NCBI GenBank assembly: GCA_002786065.1
Contig: NHNY01000009.1
Location: 496,001-560,000, forward strand
From: Microcyclospora pomicola
Lineage: Eukaryota; Ascomycota; Dothideomycetes; Capnodiales
Direction: 5' to 3'
Length of the DNA: 64,000 bases
Positions 44,275-55,292 of the stretch are shown here, piece after piece. The notes under the pieces were generated by a model, which worked only from the letters and a program-made list of their open reading frames with translations, was not told the DNA's origin and made no database searches. A program made the translations under genes and the position numbers. The stretch's first letter is position 1; each line of letters starts with the position of its first letter.

Positions 44275-47234
44275 ATATCACGACCCAAGCAGAAAAGGCC
44301 GTGCTGGACAATCCGTCACCGCCACGGCAGAAGGTAGACTCGAACGCGTTCTTCAACACTCATCGCTCGGCGTGCCTGCGAGCAATTTTCACCACTTCAT
44401 TACATGACGAAAGGCCCGGCAGCTCTTGTACATGATACCCTCCGTTATATCCTCCCACAGTCTCGACTAGCTCTTGGCTCGATTTTCCTGCGAACATTCT
44501 GCCCAGCCCAGTGCTGTGAGGCGCCCAGAGAAGGACATCCATACGCCACATGCCAATCAACCATGCTCACACCATCAACATCTCACGCCAATCATCTCGG
44601 ACCTCCCTCATGCTCGTCGTAGAGTCATATCTCCGGTTGCCCGACTGGTCTCGTGCGCTTCGTTGATATGCGCGAACGTTCACACATGCTCTTATAACCA
44701 CCCTCTATCATCTTAGTGTTTATTGTCTTAACCCGACTCTTTTGTTTTTCTTTCCTTTCTTCTTAACGATCCCGTTCGAGTTTCTGCCGGAATGACTCTT
44801 AGCGCCTGCGCCAAGTCGTGTTGTGGTGGATTGGGGGAGACAGACCAGTAGTAGCCTGGGAGGGGATGTGGACAGAGGGAGAGGGAGAGAGAAATGTTTC
44901 TTATCGTTGCAATTCAATCCGCATGGCTCTCGTGCGTTTACCTGCTTTTTGAACTTTGTCACCAAATTTCAATCATAGGATTGTCGTGGTACCGCACAGA
45001 AAGTCCCATGTCACTGCTGCCGACGTGTAAGAGACCGTAGACGAGGAGGAAGTGGTTGTCTATATATGCTCATGCGAATCTCTGCTGAACAACTTATCAA
45101 AACTATGCCGCAGATACTCGTGTTTCTTGTGTTTCTCATGTGTGATGAGGTAGTCACCCTACCTAGATTGACGGACAGATGGTCAAGTACTCGACCATTG
45201 CCTCTACTCGACTTCACGTACCGACTCCCTCTCCGCGCAAGTGAGTGCAAGTATGCGATACAGATATGTATCTTCATCGTTGTGATATGCTATGTATTTC
45301 GAATCTTAAAGCTTCACCTGCTGCTGCTGCTGCTGCTCTTGCAGCTGCTCATACAGGCATATGATATATGAAAGGCTGAAGCCTCTTCTGTTCTTGATCA
45401 TAGTTGTAAGCTTGAGAAGGGCTGTAGGATATCAGGTCCGCTCTTGCTGGATCATGTATGTTAGATGGCATGTGGTATCATGTCGAGGATTTTTTCTGGG
45501 AGGGGATGTTTCCTTAGGTTATTACGAGTAGGCTGATACAAGTAAGGATGTCACAAATAAAGATCTAGTTACAAGTATAGATGTATTCGAATGTCATGAA
45601 TTGTCGGATCGATTGTCACACTGGTTGTAACATGTTGTTAGGTATGTACCTAGTAACATGGCGTGGCCCTCGGTAAGTTTCTATCTAGGACCATCTCTCG
45701 TTTCTTGGAGTTGACATGCTACTACTGCAATATCAGAAATTTATACATGAGGTACCCTTCAGAAAGTCGCCGGTCTGCCGCGCTTATGTACGATATCGAT
45801 GTGGAAGCTTTACAGAGGATGGTCATATATTGAGGCTGCTCACATCGGGGATTGTGTTGGCTTGCAATCTGTAACGGTTGAAGTCATTTTATGGTATGGT
45901 GACACAGCATGTCTACCCGCCCATCCCACTCAATCCCACAACAGAGCATAACCAGGAATCGGCACTCATCATCGGTCGTTGCGATGGGCCTCCAATTATT
46001 CTCGTCGATCTTCTTCTCTGTGGTCCAACTAATTGCAGTACTAGCCGATTGCTCATACCAAGCGACGCCGAGTGCCCACCGAGGGTTGGCGACGGACGTG
46101 CGTGCTCGCGCCCAGGGATGGACGAGGCGCCATTGGCCCCCTGAGCGCAACGGGCGAAGGTCGAAATCTCGCCAACGTTCATCTCCGTAGACGCTGGGCC
46201 GGCGTGCCTCCACCTACGCCAGACCCGGTCCTGAACCATGTTATTACTCATCAGATGCATCATCGAGTGCAGCAGAAGAATATTCATGTTCCTTCCGACT
46301 GGTGCCCGCTCTGGTGAATGCGCGATGCGGCTCTCACCGCTCGATCTGCATACCAGTCTTTCATAAGCGCTATGCAGTTCAAGGCAAGCAGGAGGGTCCT
46401 CCAGGTTCTAAATTAGGGTGATCACCGAAGCCACGTCCCCTGACAAGCCATCTGGGGGCACTACCGATGTGTGGATGCATACGCAATGGAAGACCTCGTC
46501 ACGTCCGAAAAGAACCATAGAAAAGCGCCAGCACAAGCGAGGTCCTAAATGTTGTTCAATGCCTGCAGCGCGACTGGGAACCAAGACTGCTGGTGTCTTG
46601 CGCAGCCTGGGCAATCACAATCTCCAAAGCCAAAGGGGCGTGTGCATGGTCCACCTTCATCCCGTCCAATCCCCACGAGCCCTTTGGGTTTTATGCTTCT
46701 ACTCGAAGCGCAAGATCGCCCGGGAAGGGGGGGGGACGCGTGGAGGAGTGGCTTTTCCGGTTATCTCATCAACCTGTCCGGCTGCAATCTTAAGCCTAGC
46801 GCTCGTTGTTCCTTGTATACGGCGTGCAGTGAACTCAACGCTGATCGCGGCGGTATGAGGTGCAGAAAGCTTGTTCCCTGTGTGCCGTCCGCCTCTTGGG
46901 TTCCTGCATGACAACCATAACCGCTTGGACCTTTGAGCATTATCGTCTGCTGTAGCACAGCTGTTACACAAGACTTGCATCACTGCCACCAATATCTAAA
47001 TCGACATTGCAGCAGGGTCGGTTCAAGAGCGCGGGTACGAGAGAGCTGGTCCTTGTCCGAATTGATATCACATCGTTTTCACCGAGACCCTACGGAAAGC
47101 AGATTCAGGACTGGCATATCCCAACGAGAGCTCCTGGACGACAGACAGTATTCCATGACCATTCCGGCGATGAGCAGCGCTGTGCATATCATATAAGCGT
47201 CTACTAGTACCCCGAGGATTCGAATCTGCACACA
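44275..47234. other. Gene-poor 3-kb region
   Basis: A tandem gap between the SUN-family gene and the LIM gene. It holds AT-rich sequence with a (CTG)6 run and a G-rich run near 46.72 kb (AAGGGGGGGGGACG). Open frames on both strands have no ATG plus family-like product. Part of 46.9-47.2 kb is the LIM gene promoter. No gene is supported. Confidence 0.4.
45318..45335 (+). repeat. (CTG)6 microsatellite
   Basis: Six perfect CTG units followed by imperfect copies (CTCTTGCAGCTGCTC). It lies in a non-coding gap. Confidence 0.85.
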
Positions 47235-49673
47235 ATGGCATTGTCGGCAGCGTTGGCAGCTCAAAGCCTGCGACCCGCCAGTCTTCTACCATCAATCAAG
47301 TGCTCACAATGTGGACAAGAGATTGAAATAGCACATATGGCGGATCATCTGTGTGGTGGAGCATCTGAGGAAGAGCCTGTATCCCATGCTACATCTGCAC
47401 GTTCCTCAAGCAGCGCTGGCAGTGCTTATGGGGGACATCAATACTCGGCACCCGAACCACAATCTCTGAACCCATACAACCCGTTCACTCTTCGGCAGAT
47501 GAATGCGAACGGCCAGAAACCAGCGACTTCACCGTTGCAATACAGTGCAATTGCTCCACCAGGCACACAGACTCCTGTTGTTGCTCCACCTCAGATGGTC
47601 GCCCCGAAGCCGATGAGGATCGCGCCTCCACAAATCGATTCCGGGACCGCGAATCGACCCTTCCTCGCACCACGACCGCCGCGATCTGATTCTCCCATGT
47701 CTCCAGCCGTCAGCATGCGGTCAGGAAGAAGTGGGAGGAGCAATATCTTTGATCTACGCCCTCCAAGTCCCGAATTGACTGGCAACATGGATTGCGCATT
47801 CCCACCGTTCCCAACAGCTGCTCCACCTCGTCCCAGTAGCCGGTCCGCGAACAGCTCTGGTCGTCGTACGCCAGCTAGCGATAGGTCGGAATCGCGAAAT
47901 CACGCACGTCCAGATGGCAGATCTGGGAGTGACGCCTCACATGGCTTCGAGCCTCCGAGTCCACGCGGCAATCGTGAAGATGGCATGCAGCGCCCGTACG
48001 AGTCTAGACTGCGAAGACCTAGCGAGGCTTCCACTATGAGTAGCAATGACCGAAGGAGGCCGAGCGCGGCTGGAAGTATGCGGGACGAACTGCCGCCACT
48101 GCCAACGGAGCCGCTCCCATCTAATTCAGCACAAATCAATCGTCCTACAACGCCAAGCAACAACTTTTCAAGGCCGGGAGCGCCAGTAGTGACTGGGAAA
48201 CCCGCGACCTCGAACAGATCTGGTTCTGCCACTGAGGATTCAACGCCTCGAGCTTTTGTCGATCACCAGGAGTTGGATGCACATCTCGGTGATGGCAAGC
48301 AGCTGGAACACACAAATGGCGATCGCGAAAAAGCGATGAACAAACTGACACAGGTAACAAGTGAACCACAAATGCCTGTAAACCAGGAACGACCACCCTT
48401 GGACGCTGGTCCAGACTCGGAACCTGCTAGAGTTCCTCAATTCAGGCCACGAAGCTCAAGTAGAGCTGCAATACGCACAGACTTCAGAATGGATGATGCT
48501 CCGCCTGTTCCTAAGCCCGTCCAGCAGACGAAAGAAGACAGCTCACATTCGCCATCCGAGTCAAACTCGTCCGCGGCTTCGATGATGCACTCTGAGAATA
48601 ACAGCACCAGCGATCCAAGTCCGATAGGAAGTGTGGCGAGCAGCGTAGACGCGTTTTCACCACTTTCATACACTTCTGGGCAATACGAGGAAGACAATAA
48701 GATGGCAGTGGCTGGGCTGAACGTGAAGCCGATGCAAAATACTGTTGACCAGAGCAATCTCGCGCCGTTGAGATCACCACCCAGAAACTTTGCCAGGCCA
48801 GGTCCTCCCAGACAGCTAGCTTTGGTCCCTGGCCCGAATGACGTGCGAACACCTATTGATAGGCAACGACCGGTTATGCCGTATGGCGGCACCACGCCAT
48901 TGGAGTCTCCGGCAGATCCAATGCTGCTGACCAAGAATTCCTACCAGCCGCCCCCAGGTGGGCCGCAATTCAGACCTATGCCGACGCGCACGGCAACCAC
49001 TCCAAATTTCGGGCAGCCTCAGCCTGCACCAGCAGGTGCACTGCCGTCACTTCCCAGAGGACCCACCAGATCGAAGTCGAATGCCAGCCTATCATCGAGA
49101 GCAGATCTGAGAGGTCCTGTGCAGGCACCGCCAATCCCAGACGGTCCTCCTCGCAGTCAAATGCCTTCTCGTAGGCCAACAAACGGCAAAGCCTCTTGCC
49201 GCGGCTGCGGGCTTGTCATCGAAGGCAAATCCATCAAAGCCGCCGATGGTCGTCTGACTGGCCGATGGCATAAAGCCTGTTTCACATGCAAGACATGTGA
49301 ACAGCCGTTTACGACTGCCGACTTCTATGTGATCGATAATTTGCCCTACTGCGAACAACATTACCACGAGAAGAACGGCTCATGCTGCCATGGCTGCCGA
49401 AAGGGTATCGAGGGCCAGTATCTCGAGACATCATCTGGCACGAGTGGCGACAAGAAGTTTCATCCTCGATGCTTCACTTGTGTGGACTGCCGCCAAGTTC
49501 TCGTGGACGACTGCTTCGAACTCGCCGGCAAGGTGTATTGCGAACGCCATGCCCTGGCAGCGATGCGTGGTCAGACACGGATGGCTGGTAGTCCGTTAGC
49601 AAATGGTCTATCTCCGTCTGATCGTCGTGGTCTGACCGCTGAACGGCGTACGACGAGGCTCATGATGATGTGA
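47235..49673 (+). CDS. LIM-domain protein, paxillin-like (Pxl1 type)
   Basis: A single exon of 812 residues. Near the N-terminus is a short zinc-like motif, KCSQCGQEIEIAHMADHLC (~22-40). Residues 45-640 are Pro/Ser/Arg-rich and disordered. Two tandem LIM domains sit at ~655-710 (CRGCGLVIEGKSI, WHKACFTCKTCEQPF, YCEQHYHEK) and ~716-775 (CHGCRKGIEGQYLE, FHPRCFTCVDCRQVL, YCERH). Fungal Pxl1-type proteins bind the septin or actin ring and Rho GTPase regulators at sites of polarised growth and cytokinesis. The C-terminal tail is basic. With ARP2 and the NDR kinase it forms a theme of morphogenesis genes, but not an operon. Confidence 0.9.
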   Translation: MALSAALAAQSLRPASLLPSIKCSQCGQEIEIAHMADHLCGGASEEEPVSHATSARSSSSAGSAYGGHQYSAPEPQSLNPYNPFTLRQMNANGQKPATSPLQYSAIAPPGTQTPVVAPPQMVAPKPMRIAPPQIDSGTANRPFLAPRPPRSDSPMSPAVSMRSGRSGRSNIFDLRPPSPELTGNMDCAFPPFPTAAPPRPSSRSANSSGRRTPASDRSESRNHARPDGRSGSDASHGFEPPSPRGNREDGMQRPYESRLRRPSEASTMSSNDRRRPSAAGSMRDELPPLPTEPLPSNSAQINRPTTPSNNFSRPGAPVVTGKPATSNRSGSATEDSTPRAFVDHQELDAHLGDGKQLEHTNGDREKAMNKLTQVTSEPQMPVNQERPPLDAGPDSEPARVPQFRPRSSSRAAIRTDFRMDDAPPVPKPVQQTKEDSSHSPSESNSSAASMMHSENNSTSDPSPIGSVASSVDAFSPLSYTSGQYEEDNKMAVAGLNVKPMQNTVDQSNLAPLRSPPRNFARPGPPRQLALVPGPNDVRTPIDRQRPVMPYGGTTPLESPADPMLLTKNSYQPPPGGPQFRPMPTRTATTPNFGQPQPAPAGALPSLPRGPTRSKSNASLSSRADLRGPVQAPPIPDGPPRSQMPSRRPTNGKASCRGCGLVIEGKSIKAADGRLTGRWHKACFTCKTCEQPFTTADFYVIDNLPYCEQHYHEKNGSCCHGCRKGIEGQYLETSSGTSGDKKFHPRCFTCVDCRQVLVDDCFELAGKVYCERHALAAMRGQTRMAGSPLANGLSPSDRRGLTAERRTTRLMMM

Positions 49674-50526
49674 GACCCCTATTCGACCAATATTCTTGAT
49701 CACGCGGGCACGATTTGGGACGGTGTTCATCTACTCCTACCTTTTTTTCTTCGACATACGCTTTCTGCTGCACTTTCAGCGTCTTACTTCTTTTGCGAAT
49801 ACCACTTGGGGATGCACAACGCTTGGGTGCACATTTTTGGCAATGTACATTCTCAAATTTCCTGGCCGACGCTGGCGTTTTCCAATCACGCGCACAACTA
49901 AGGCGCAAGACATTTCGACGGACCCTGAGGAAATGAATTCCATTCGACGCTTATGACAGGAGTACACAACCCTGCATGCGGAGAGATCCAGCCATGGCCT
50001 CTTCCTGCCTCAAGAAGTACAACTTCGATCCATGGACCCTTGCGAGGTCGTTCAGAGGAGTGGCCACGCACAGCTGCAAGCAGCCTTCTTGGTCAAGCGC
50101 CATGCGGAAGAAAGCTTCGAATGGCTCGCAGGCCAACTTGACGGTTCGAAAATATGGCTTGTAGGGGGCGCAATATACTAGACAGGTGGGTATATATCTC
50201 AGGAACTTGCCATAGGAAGGCAAGGATTAAAGTAATGTAGATATGAAGGAAACCCAGGCACATCTTTACTTCCATAAATTACGTCTTCACTTGCGCTCCT
50301 GCGCAGTCAATATTGCCTGTACATATCTTGGTGCAAGCATCCTCAGCTCGTCCAACCTTCCTCGTTCAGTAGCTGTTACCCTTTACTTCAATCCTTCGAC
50401 GCCAACCACCAATCAGTGCCTCTGAGCTCAAGGTACATCATCAACAGTCATGATCTGGCATCACTGCGTGCTTCATGCACCACACGTACATGTCCACCCC
50501 AAATATCCACAAGCTTTTGGCCCAAA
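49674..50526. other. Intergenic region upstream of the second Zn2Cys6 gene
   Basis: An 853-nt tandem gap: LIM gene terminator, then the promoter and leader of the Zn2Cys6 gene. The in-frame sequence just before the ATG at 50527 is open but has no upstream ATG. No gene is seen. Confidence 0.4.
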
Positions 50527-52410
50527 ATGCCGGCGAGCAAACGCTCGCGCGCGTGTGAAGCATGTCACTCCATCAAGATCAAATGCGAGCTCGGCTCCAA
50601 CAGCGCCCTGTCGCCACCCTGCGAACGATGCGTGCGACTGCACAAAGACTGCGTGGTCACTCCGCCCGTGCGGCAGAAGGATCGCGTCGCAGAGCTGGAA
50701 GCCAAAGTCGAGGCGTTGACGCGCTTGCTGCAAGCCCAAGGCCTGGGCGAATTCCGGCCGCGCGACGGCGAAAGCATCCCGGAGAACCTCGATCGCAAAG
50801 ATGTCACGACGGGTAGTAAGAAACGAAGGTTGGATGATGTTAAACCGGAGGACCGGCCGAGTACTGCAGTGTCAGAGCCGGAAAGCGGTCCCTCAGCCAT
50901 CGCGTGCTTGGACTCGATCGTGTCGCTGGAACAACAAGATGCGATTCTCCAAAAGTACCGCGACAAGGTCTGCCCGGTGTTTCCTCTGGTGCTGATCCCT
51001 GAAGATGCCACCCTTCATACGCTACGTGTCACGAAACCGTACCTTTTGCTTGCTGTCATGTATGGGGCCTGCCCTGGTATCCTATCACATGAGGACCAGG
51101 AGAGTATAGCCAAGGCGTTGATGTCCTGCATGGCAAATGCGGTGATGTATATGGGCGAGAAATCATTAGAACTGGTCCAGGCGATGCAGATCCTCAGTTT
51201 GTGGTACCGATCTCCCAAGCATCAGAAAACCATCACCCTGGACCAGTTCATCGCGACTGCGCATGGGATGGCGACTGATCTGAGTTTTGGTTCTCTCAAC
51301 TCGGAAGCTCGATTTGGCGTCGCGAACCCGCAATGGGAAGGCGAGCCTGCGATGCCGCATGAGAATACCGCGGAAGTCTGGCGTGCGTGGCTGGTCTGCC
51401 ACATGCTGAGCAGCAATATGAATGTCCTGATTCGACGTCCGATGCAGCGAGCGTGGACTCCCTGGCATGAAAATTGTCTGTCGCTGCTGGTGTATTGGTA
51501 CGGAGCCGCAGCCTCGGACAAACTGATGTGCCAGATCGTCCGGGCAGAGCGTATGTGCGAGGAGATCGCGATTGAACTCCACTTCTCAGATACAACCATC
51601 GTCCATGAGGTATCAGATCCACTGACTAAATTGAGGATGGAGAAGCTCGAGAAACAAATCCTCGATTGGTCGACACAGATTCCCCCGAGTCTACGATCAC
51701 CCACCATTGCATTGTACCAGCATGTTGTTACGCTCTATCTACATGAATCGGTCTTGCACACGTCTACGAATAAGAGGAGTTTCTCCGCCCCTTTCGTCGC
51801 GGAGCGACTGTCGGTGACCGACTTCCCCACTCCTGTCCAGGTCTCGTCGGAGCACATTGCGTCCTTGCAGTCATTGGCATATTCCGGCGTGGCGTTGATC
51901 GATCTCGTGACGACCATCGACGACGAAACATGGAGCGTCTCACCTGGGTTCATGCTCGCGGCGAGGGTCTTGTACGCACTGTACATTCTCCTCAAAGTGT
52001 ATATCTCATGTACCGGGCCAGGGAACACATTTGGCATGGTCTTTGCGACGAATTCACTACAGCTGGAATCCTGTTTCGCCAGCCTACGAGTGGTGGCTGA
52101 GAAGATCAAGACGATAGACGAGAAGGCTGCGCCTGCCAGGATCATGTCCGCGGTGGCGCGGGCGGAGGAATGGTTCCGGAACTACAACGCGTCGTTGCAG
52201 GGGGCGTCCAAGATGCAGGACGACCTCGCTGCCTTGGCGAGTCAACAAGACCCATCGTATTTGGGCAGCTTCGGCGACAGCAAACTTGTCGATGAGCAGC
52301 TGGTTTCTCAAAGCTCGACTGATGTCGACCAGGTGAATTGGAACGATTATTTACTAATGCCGGACGATCTAGCCATGGGATTTGGCTTCGAGGGTCTGTT
52401 TGATGAATGA
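50527..52410 (+). CDS. Zn2Cys6 transcription factor, PrtT/Leu3/War1-like
   Basis: An intronless gene of 627 residues. The zinc cluster at ~8-45 is RACEACHSIKIKCELG, then PPCERCVRLHKDCVV; the CEACHS/IKIKCE wording is that of the PrtT-Leu3-War1 group. A coiled-coil dimerisation stretch follows at ~55-75 (RVAELEAKVEALTRLLQAQG). The middle region (~150-560) is the helical fungal regulatory domain, with VCPVFPLVLIPEDATLHTLR and YLLLAVMYGACPGILSHED. The acidic C-terminus (DYLLMPDDLAMGFGFEGLFDE) may be an activation region. It should be nuclear and act as a dimer. In relatives the regulated process varies (proteases, leucine, weak-acid stress), so the target here is unknown. Confidence 0.9.
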   Translation: MPASKRSRACEACHSIKIKCELGSNSALSPPCERCVRLHKDCVVTPPVRQKDRVAELEAKVEALTRLLQAQGLGEFRPRDGESIPENLDRKDVTTGSKKRRLDDVKPEDRPSTAVSEPESGPSAIACLDSIVSLEQQDAILQKYRDKVCPVFPLVLIPEDATLHTLRVTKPYLLLAVMYGACPGILSHEDQESIAKALMSCMANAVMYMGEKSLELVQAMQILSLWYRSPKHQKTITLDQFIATAHGMATDLSFGSLNSEARFGVANPQWEGEPAMPHENTAEVWRAWLVCHMLSSNMNVLIRRPMQRAWTPWHENCLSLLVYWYGAAASDKLMCQIVRAERMCEEIAIELHFSDTTIVHEVSDPLTKLRMEKLEKQILDWSTQIPPSLRSPTIALYQHVVTLYLHESVLHTSTNKRSFSAPFVAERLSVTDFPTPVQVSSEHIASLQSLAYSGVALIDLVTTIDDETWSVSPGFMLAARVLYALYILLKVYISCTGPGNTFGMVFATNSLQLESCFASLRVVAEKIKTIDEKAAPARIMSAVARAEEWFRNYNASLQGASKMQDDLAALASQQDPSYLGSFGDSKLVDEQLVSQSSTDVDQVNWNDYLLMPDDLAMGFGFEGLFDE

Positions 52411-52636
52411 ATGAATGGCGTGCTATGTCTCGCTGCGGAAGATACTCCTCTCAATCCACCTGCAGCTAGTTGGGATGAATGCACACACACATAATGATAG
52501 TCACGAGATCATGTTCTAAATCATCTCGGTCTTCTTCGTTCGTGTCATTTCGTGAAAACAATTCGCTCCTCTAGCATACAGATACACAGTCTCAGACGAC
52601 GATCCGCCACTGCGGCTCTACGCATACAGCATCTCG

Positions 52637-53204
52637 TTAACCAGGACCAATACGCGGCATGTCATGATGCTCGCTCAGCCCAGAAAGATACTTGTTCAAT
52701 TCCTGAACCCGCTCTTTGTGTGTCTTAGCCCCCTCACGCTCGAACTTCGCTTCAAGCTGTTGACCGACATCTATCGTTAGCAGAGCATTCTTACGCGCCA
52801 TGACCCAGACACACTCAAATCACTGTAATGCAACTCCGAAAGCAAAGAGTAGAACTCACCATCTTCCGTCTTCTCTCCTCATGCCGCCTTTGCGCCTCCG
52901 TCTTGCCAAACCCCCGCCCCTCGCTCTCTGCTCCCTGCTCTTGCTCCATCTCCTTCTCCTCGCTCGCTCGCTCCACCGCATCCGCATCCTTCACATCTTC
53001 ATCTCGCTCGCCAAGCGCTGCCGCAGGGTTCGAAGCATTGGCGTTTGCATCGCTTTTATCTGCGATCGCGACATCCTTGTCTTTCCGCTGCGACTGCGAC
53101 TGCGACTGCGGCTTCTTCTTCTTATGTTTCTTCACTCCGGCGTCTTTGGCGCCTTTGAGCTTTAGCCCGCCGCCGACGGCTTGAGTGTAGTCGGACGAGG
53201 GCAT
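52637..53204 (-). CDS. FAM32A-like protein (DUF1754)
   Basis: Two exons, 53204-52860 and 52756-52637, give 154 residues. The start SSDYTQAVGGGLKLKGAKD with a Lys-rich stretch and the end THKERVQELNKYLSGLSEHHDMPRIGPG are both diagnostic of the family. The middle is charged and Ala/Glu-rich and is longer than in animals. FAM32A enters the catalytic spliceosome and helps exon ligation; the C-terminal tail reaches the active site. The first ATG in frame is at 53204, and it gives the family's N-terminus exactly. The 103-nt intron lies just after RRRKM. Confidence 0.92.
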
Positions 53205-53625
53205 GCTGGCGGCAGCGCCGGACAATGCTGAACGTTGGGCCCGTGTGTTGGGGTCGAAGGAGGACGTGGAGAGCTACTGCTGCGGCATGTGAGTGGACGG
53301 GCGCTAGTGGTTGAACACCCCAGGCTCCTGCCGTTGGCGCGGATCTGTGGGGGACCAATCAGAGACCGGTATTTATTGAATTGCTCTGGCGTACATGTGA
53401 CATAGGTACAGTTTTATGTTGTCGTGGAGAGTAAGGTAGGTGAACAGTATTGAAGATGCAATAAGTAGATCCATGATGAGCAGACTTGATGCGAGAAGAG
53501 TTCCTTTCCATTCTGAGCTAATCCTTGCGCTATGCTGTTACATTCCATTTTGGAGCACTGAAGTTGGACAGATAGTAGTCTACAGATATTACAGCACAGC
53601 TTCACGCTGCGTCGTCTCGCCCCAC
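53205..53625. other. Intergenic region, FAM32A-like / PHB1 (tandem on minus strand)
   Basis: A 421-nt gap holding the FAM32A-like promoter and the PHB1 3' end. A short CT-rich leader is near 53.2 kb. No gene is seen. Confidence 0.4.
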
Positions 53626-54535
53626 TCATGATCGTAGGCCGAGCAAGAAGTTTCCACCTTGTCTTGAGCCTCCGCTCTCGCCCTCGCCACCGCCGGGCAA
53701 GTAAGTGACGTTCGGGTTGTTCGCCAGGAGCTGCGCGACATCTTTCTGGGTTTCCAGACGTCGGATCTGGATCAAGCCATCACCACTCTTCGCCACAGCT
53801 TTGGAGATGACTTCGGCGCTCTCACTTTCACCCTCGGCGCGGATGACGCTTGCCTGTCGCTCCTGCTCCGCCTTCTCGACGATGAATCGTGCCCGCTCGG
53901 CTTCCTGCTGTGCGATCTGCTTCTCCTCGACGGCCTTGGTGAACTCCCGCCCGAACGTCATGTGTGTGATCGAGACATCCTCCAGCGCAATGTTGAACTC
54001 GGCGGCACGCTTGAGTAGGTCGGAGCGAATTCGGTTGCTGACCGCTTCACGCTGGGTGATGAGTTCGGCGGCATCGAATTGTGCTACGATGGCTTTGAGC
54101 ACTTCGTTTCCGATGGAAGGAAGAACACGCTCGTCGTAATCTTGACCAAGGTTCTGGAGAAGCAGATTGTTAGCAGGCTGAAGGAAGGTCGTATTAATTG
54201 GTATGATGCCATACCTGGTATATCTTTGGCAATGCAGAAACCTCCGGTCTGTGCAGCACTCTCAGCGTCAAGCTGACCATTTGTAAATCCTTGCTGCCGG
54301 TTGTGGTGCTGATGTTTCGCGGTCTGGTGCGCACGTCAAAGGTGATGGCCTTCTGCAGCCATGGGACGAGGAAATGTGTGCCTTCGTTGACGACTTGGTC
54401 GTTGACACCTCTGAGGCGATCGAAGATGACTGCGCGAGTACCGCCCTTGACATCGTAGAGTGACTGCGACGCGACGGAAAAGGCGATTGCGCCAGGAACG
54501 GCCCACCTGTAGACTGCTCCAAGGACGTTCGCCAT
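53626..54535 (-). CDS. PHB1: Prohibitin 1 (inner-membrane chaperone ring subunit)
   Basis: Two exons, 54535-54215 and 54153-53626, give 282 residues. A hydrophobic N-terminal anchor ([20 protein letters not shown]) precedes the SPFH domain: [44 protein letters not shown], then after the 61-nt intron [21 protein letters not shown] coiled coil at ~180-230 ([27 protein letters not shown]) and a Gly-rich end follow. Prohibitin 1 pairs with prohibitin 2 into large rings that stabilise inner-membrane proteins and cristae. The gene is divergent from QCR8 across 207 nt. Confidence 0.96.
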
Positions 54536-54742
54536 GGTGAGTTATGGTGTGGTTGAAACGGTGGTGGATTTAATGGCAGATGCGACAGCACTGTGGAAGT
54601 GATGATGCTTCCGATGTCAAGCGAGTCCCACCACTTTCTCTCCTCCGAGATTCCGCTTCTTCGACATCGACCTCCATTGGACCTGTCGACCTCGTTCAGG
54701 ACCATCACCACTGCTCAACACACCGTCCAGCTCATCGACACC
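54536..54742. promoter_or_regulatory. Shared promoter, PHB1 / QCR8
   Basis: Only 207 nt separate two divergent ATGs of nuclear genes for mitochondrial inner-membrane proteins. Both core promoters must lie here, so co-regulation is plausible. A GTGGTGGA/TCCACCAC-like symmetry and CA-rich leaders are present, but I identify no named site. Confidence 0.5.
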
Positions 54743-55292
54743 ATGAGATTCACTCAAGCTCTTCGCGCCGGTGGCAACCAGCCTGGCAAATACACGTACG
54801 CGCTCTCCCACAAGTCCCTCCGCCCGGCTGCGCCAGCCAGGGCGCATTCCCGGAATCGCTGTCCTGTTCAGTACCACTGACATGTTTGTCACAGCTACCT
54901 TGGAGAGTGGGGTGCTTTCCCAACCCTGCCTCAGAAAGGCATCGTCCACTACGGTATCTCGCAGAACCGCCAGAACCCGCTCGCTGGCACCAGCAAAGCT
55001 GCTGTGTTCAACACCTTCCGACGCACCAGGAACCAGATCCTCTACTGGGCCTTACCACTTCTGATCGCATACGAGACCATGGAGTGGGCTATTGAAAGGT
55101 GAGTGTAGAGAAGGACAACAGACGGGTGGAGGCGAGGTCTGGAGTGCATGCGGAATGGATCTTTTCGACACCTCAAGATCTGGAGCCTTATGAACGGTAC
55201 ATGGCGTGTGAGAGTATCATGCTAACACGCTCAATAGGAACGAGTTCCTCAACTCAAAGGAGGGACGTGCGCTGTACGCCGATGAGGAATAG
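54743..55292 (+). CDS. QCR8: Cytochrome bc1 complex subunit 8 (ubiquinol-cytochrome c reductase)
   Basis: Three exons, 54743-54795, 54895-55098 and 55238-55292, give 103 residues. The core YLGEWGAFPTLPQKGIVHYG, the stretch NTFRRTRNQILYWALPLLI and the single membrane helix ending AYETMEWAIER are diagnostic of Qcr8. The C-terminus NEFLNSKEGRALYADEE is normal. Qcr8 is a small inner-membrane subunit of respiratory complex III that packs against cytochrome b. Introns are 99 and 139 nt. All three joints keep frame and rebuild conserved residues. Confidence 0.95.

Noticed and set aside
43469-44359. 296-codon minus-strand frame opposite the SUN-family gene
   Set aside because: Antisense to a clear secreted-protein gene with strong codon bias, which creates long antisense frames.
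45066-45371. 101-codon plus-strand frame with a leucine run
   Set aside because: The leucines come from a (CTG)n microsatellite. There is no other coding support.
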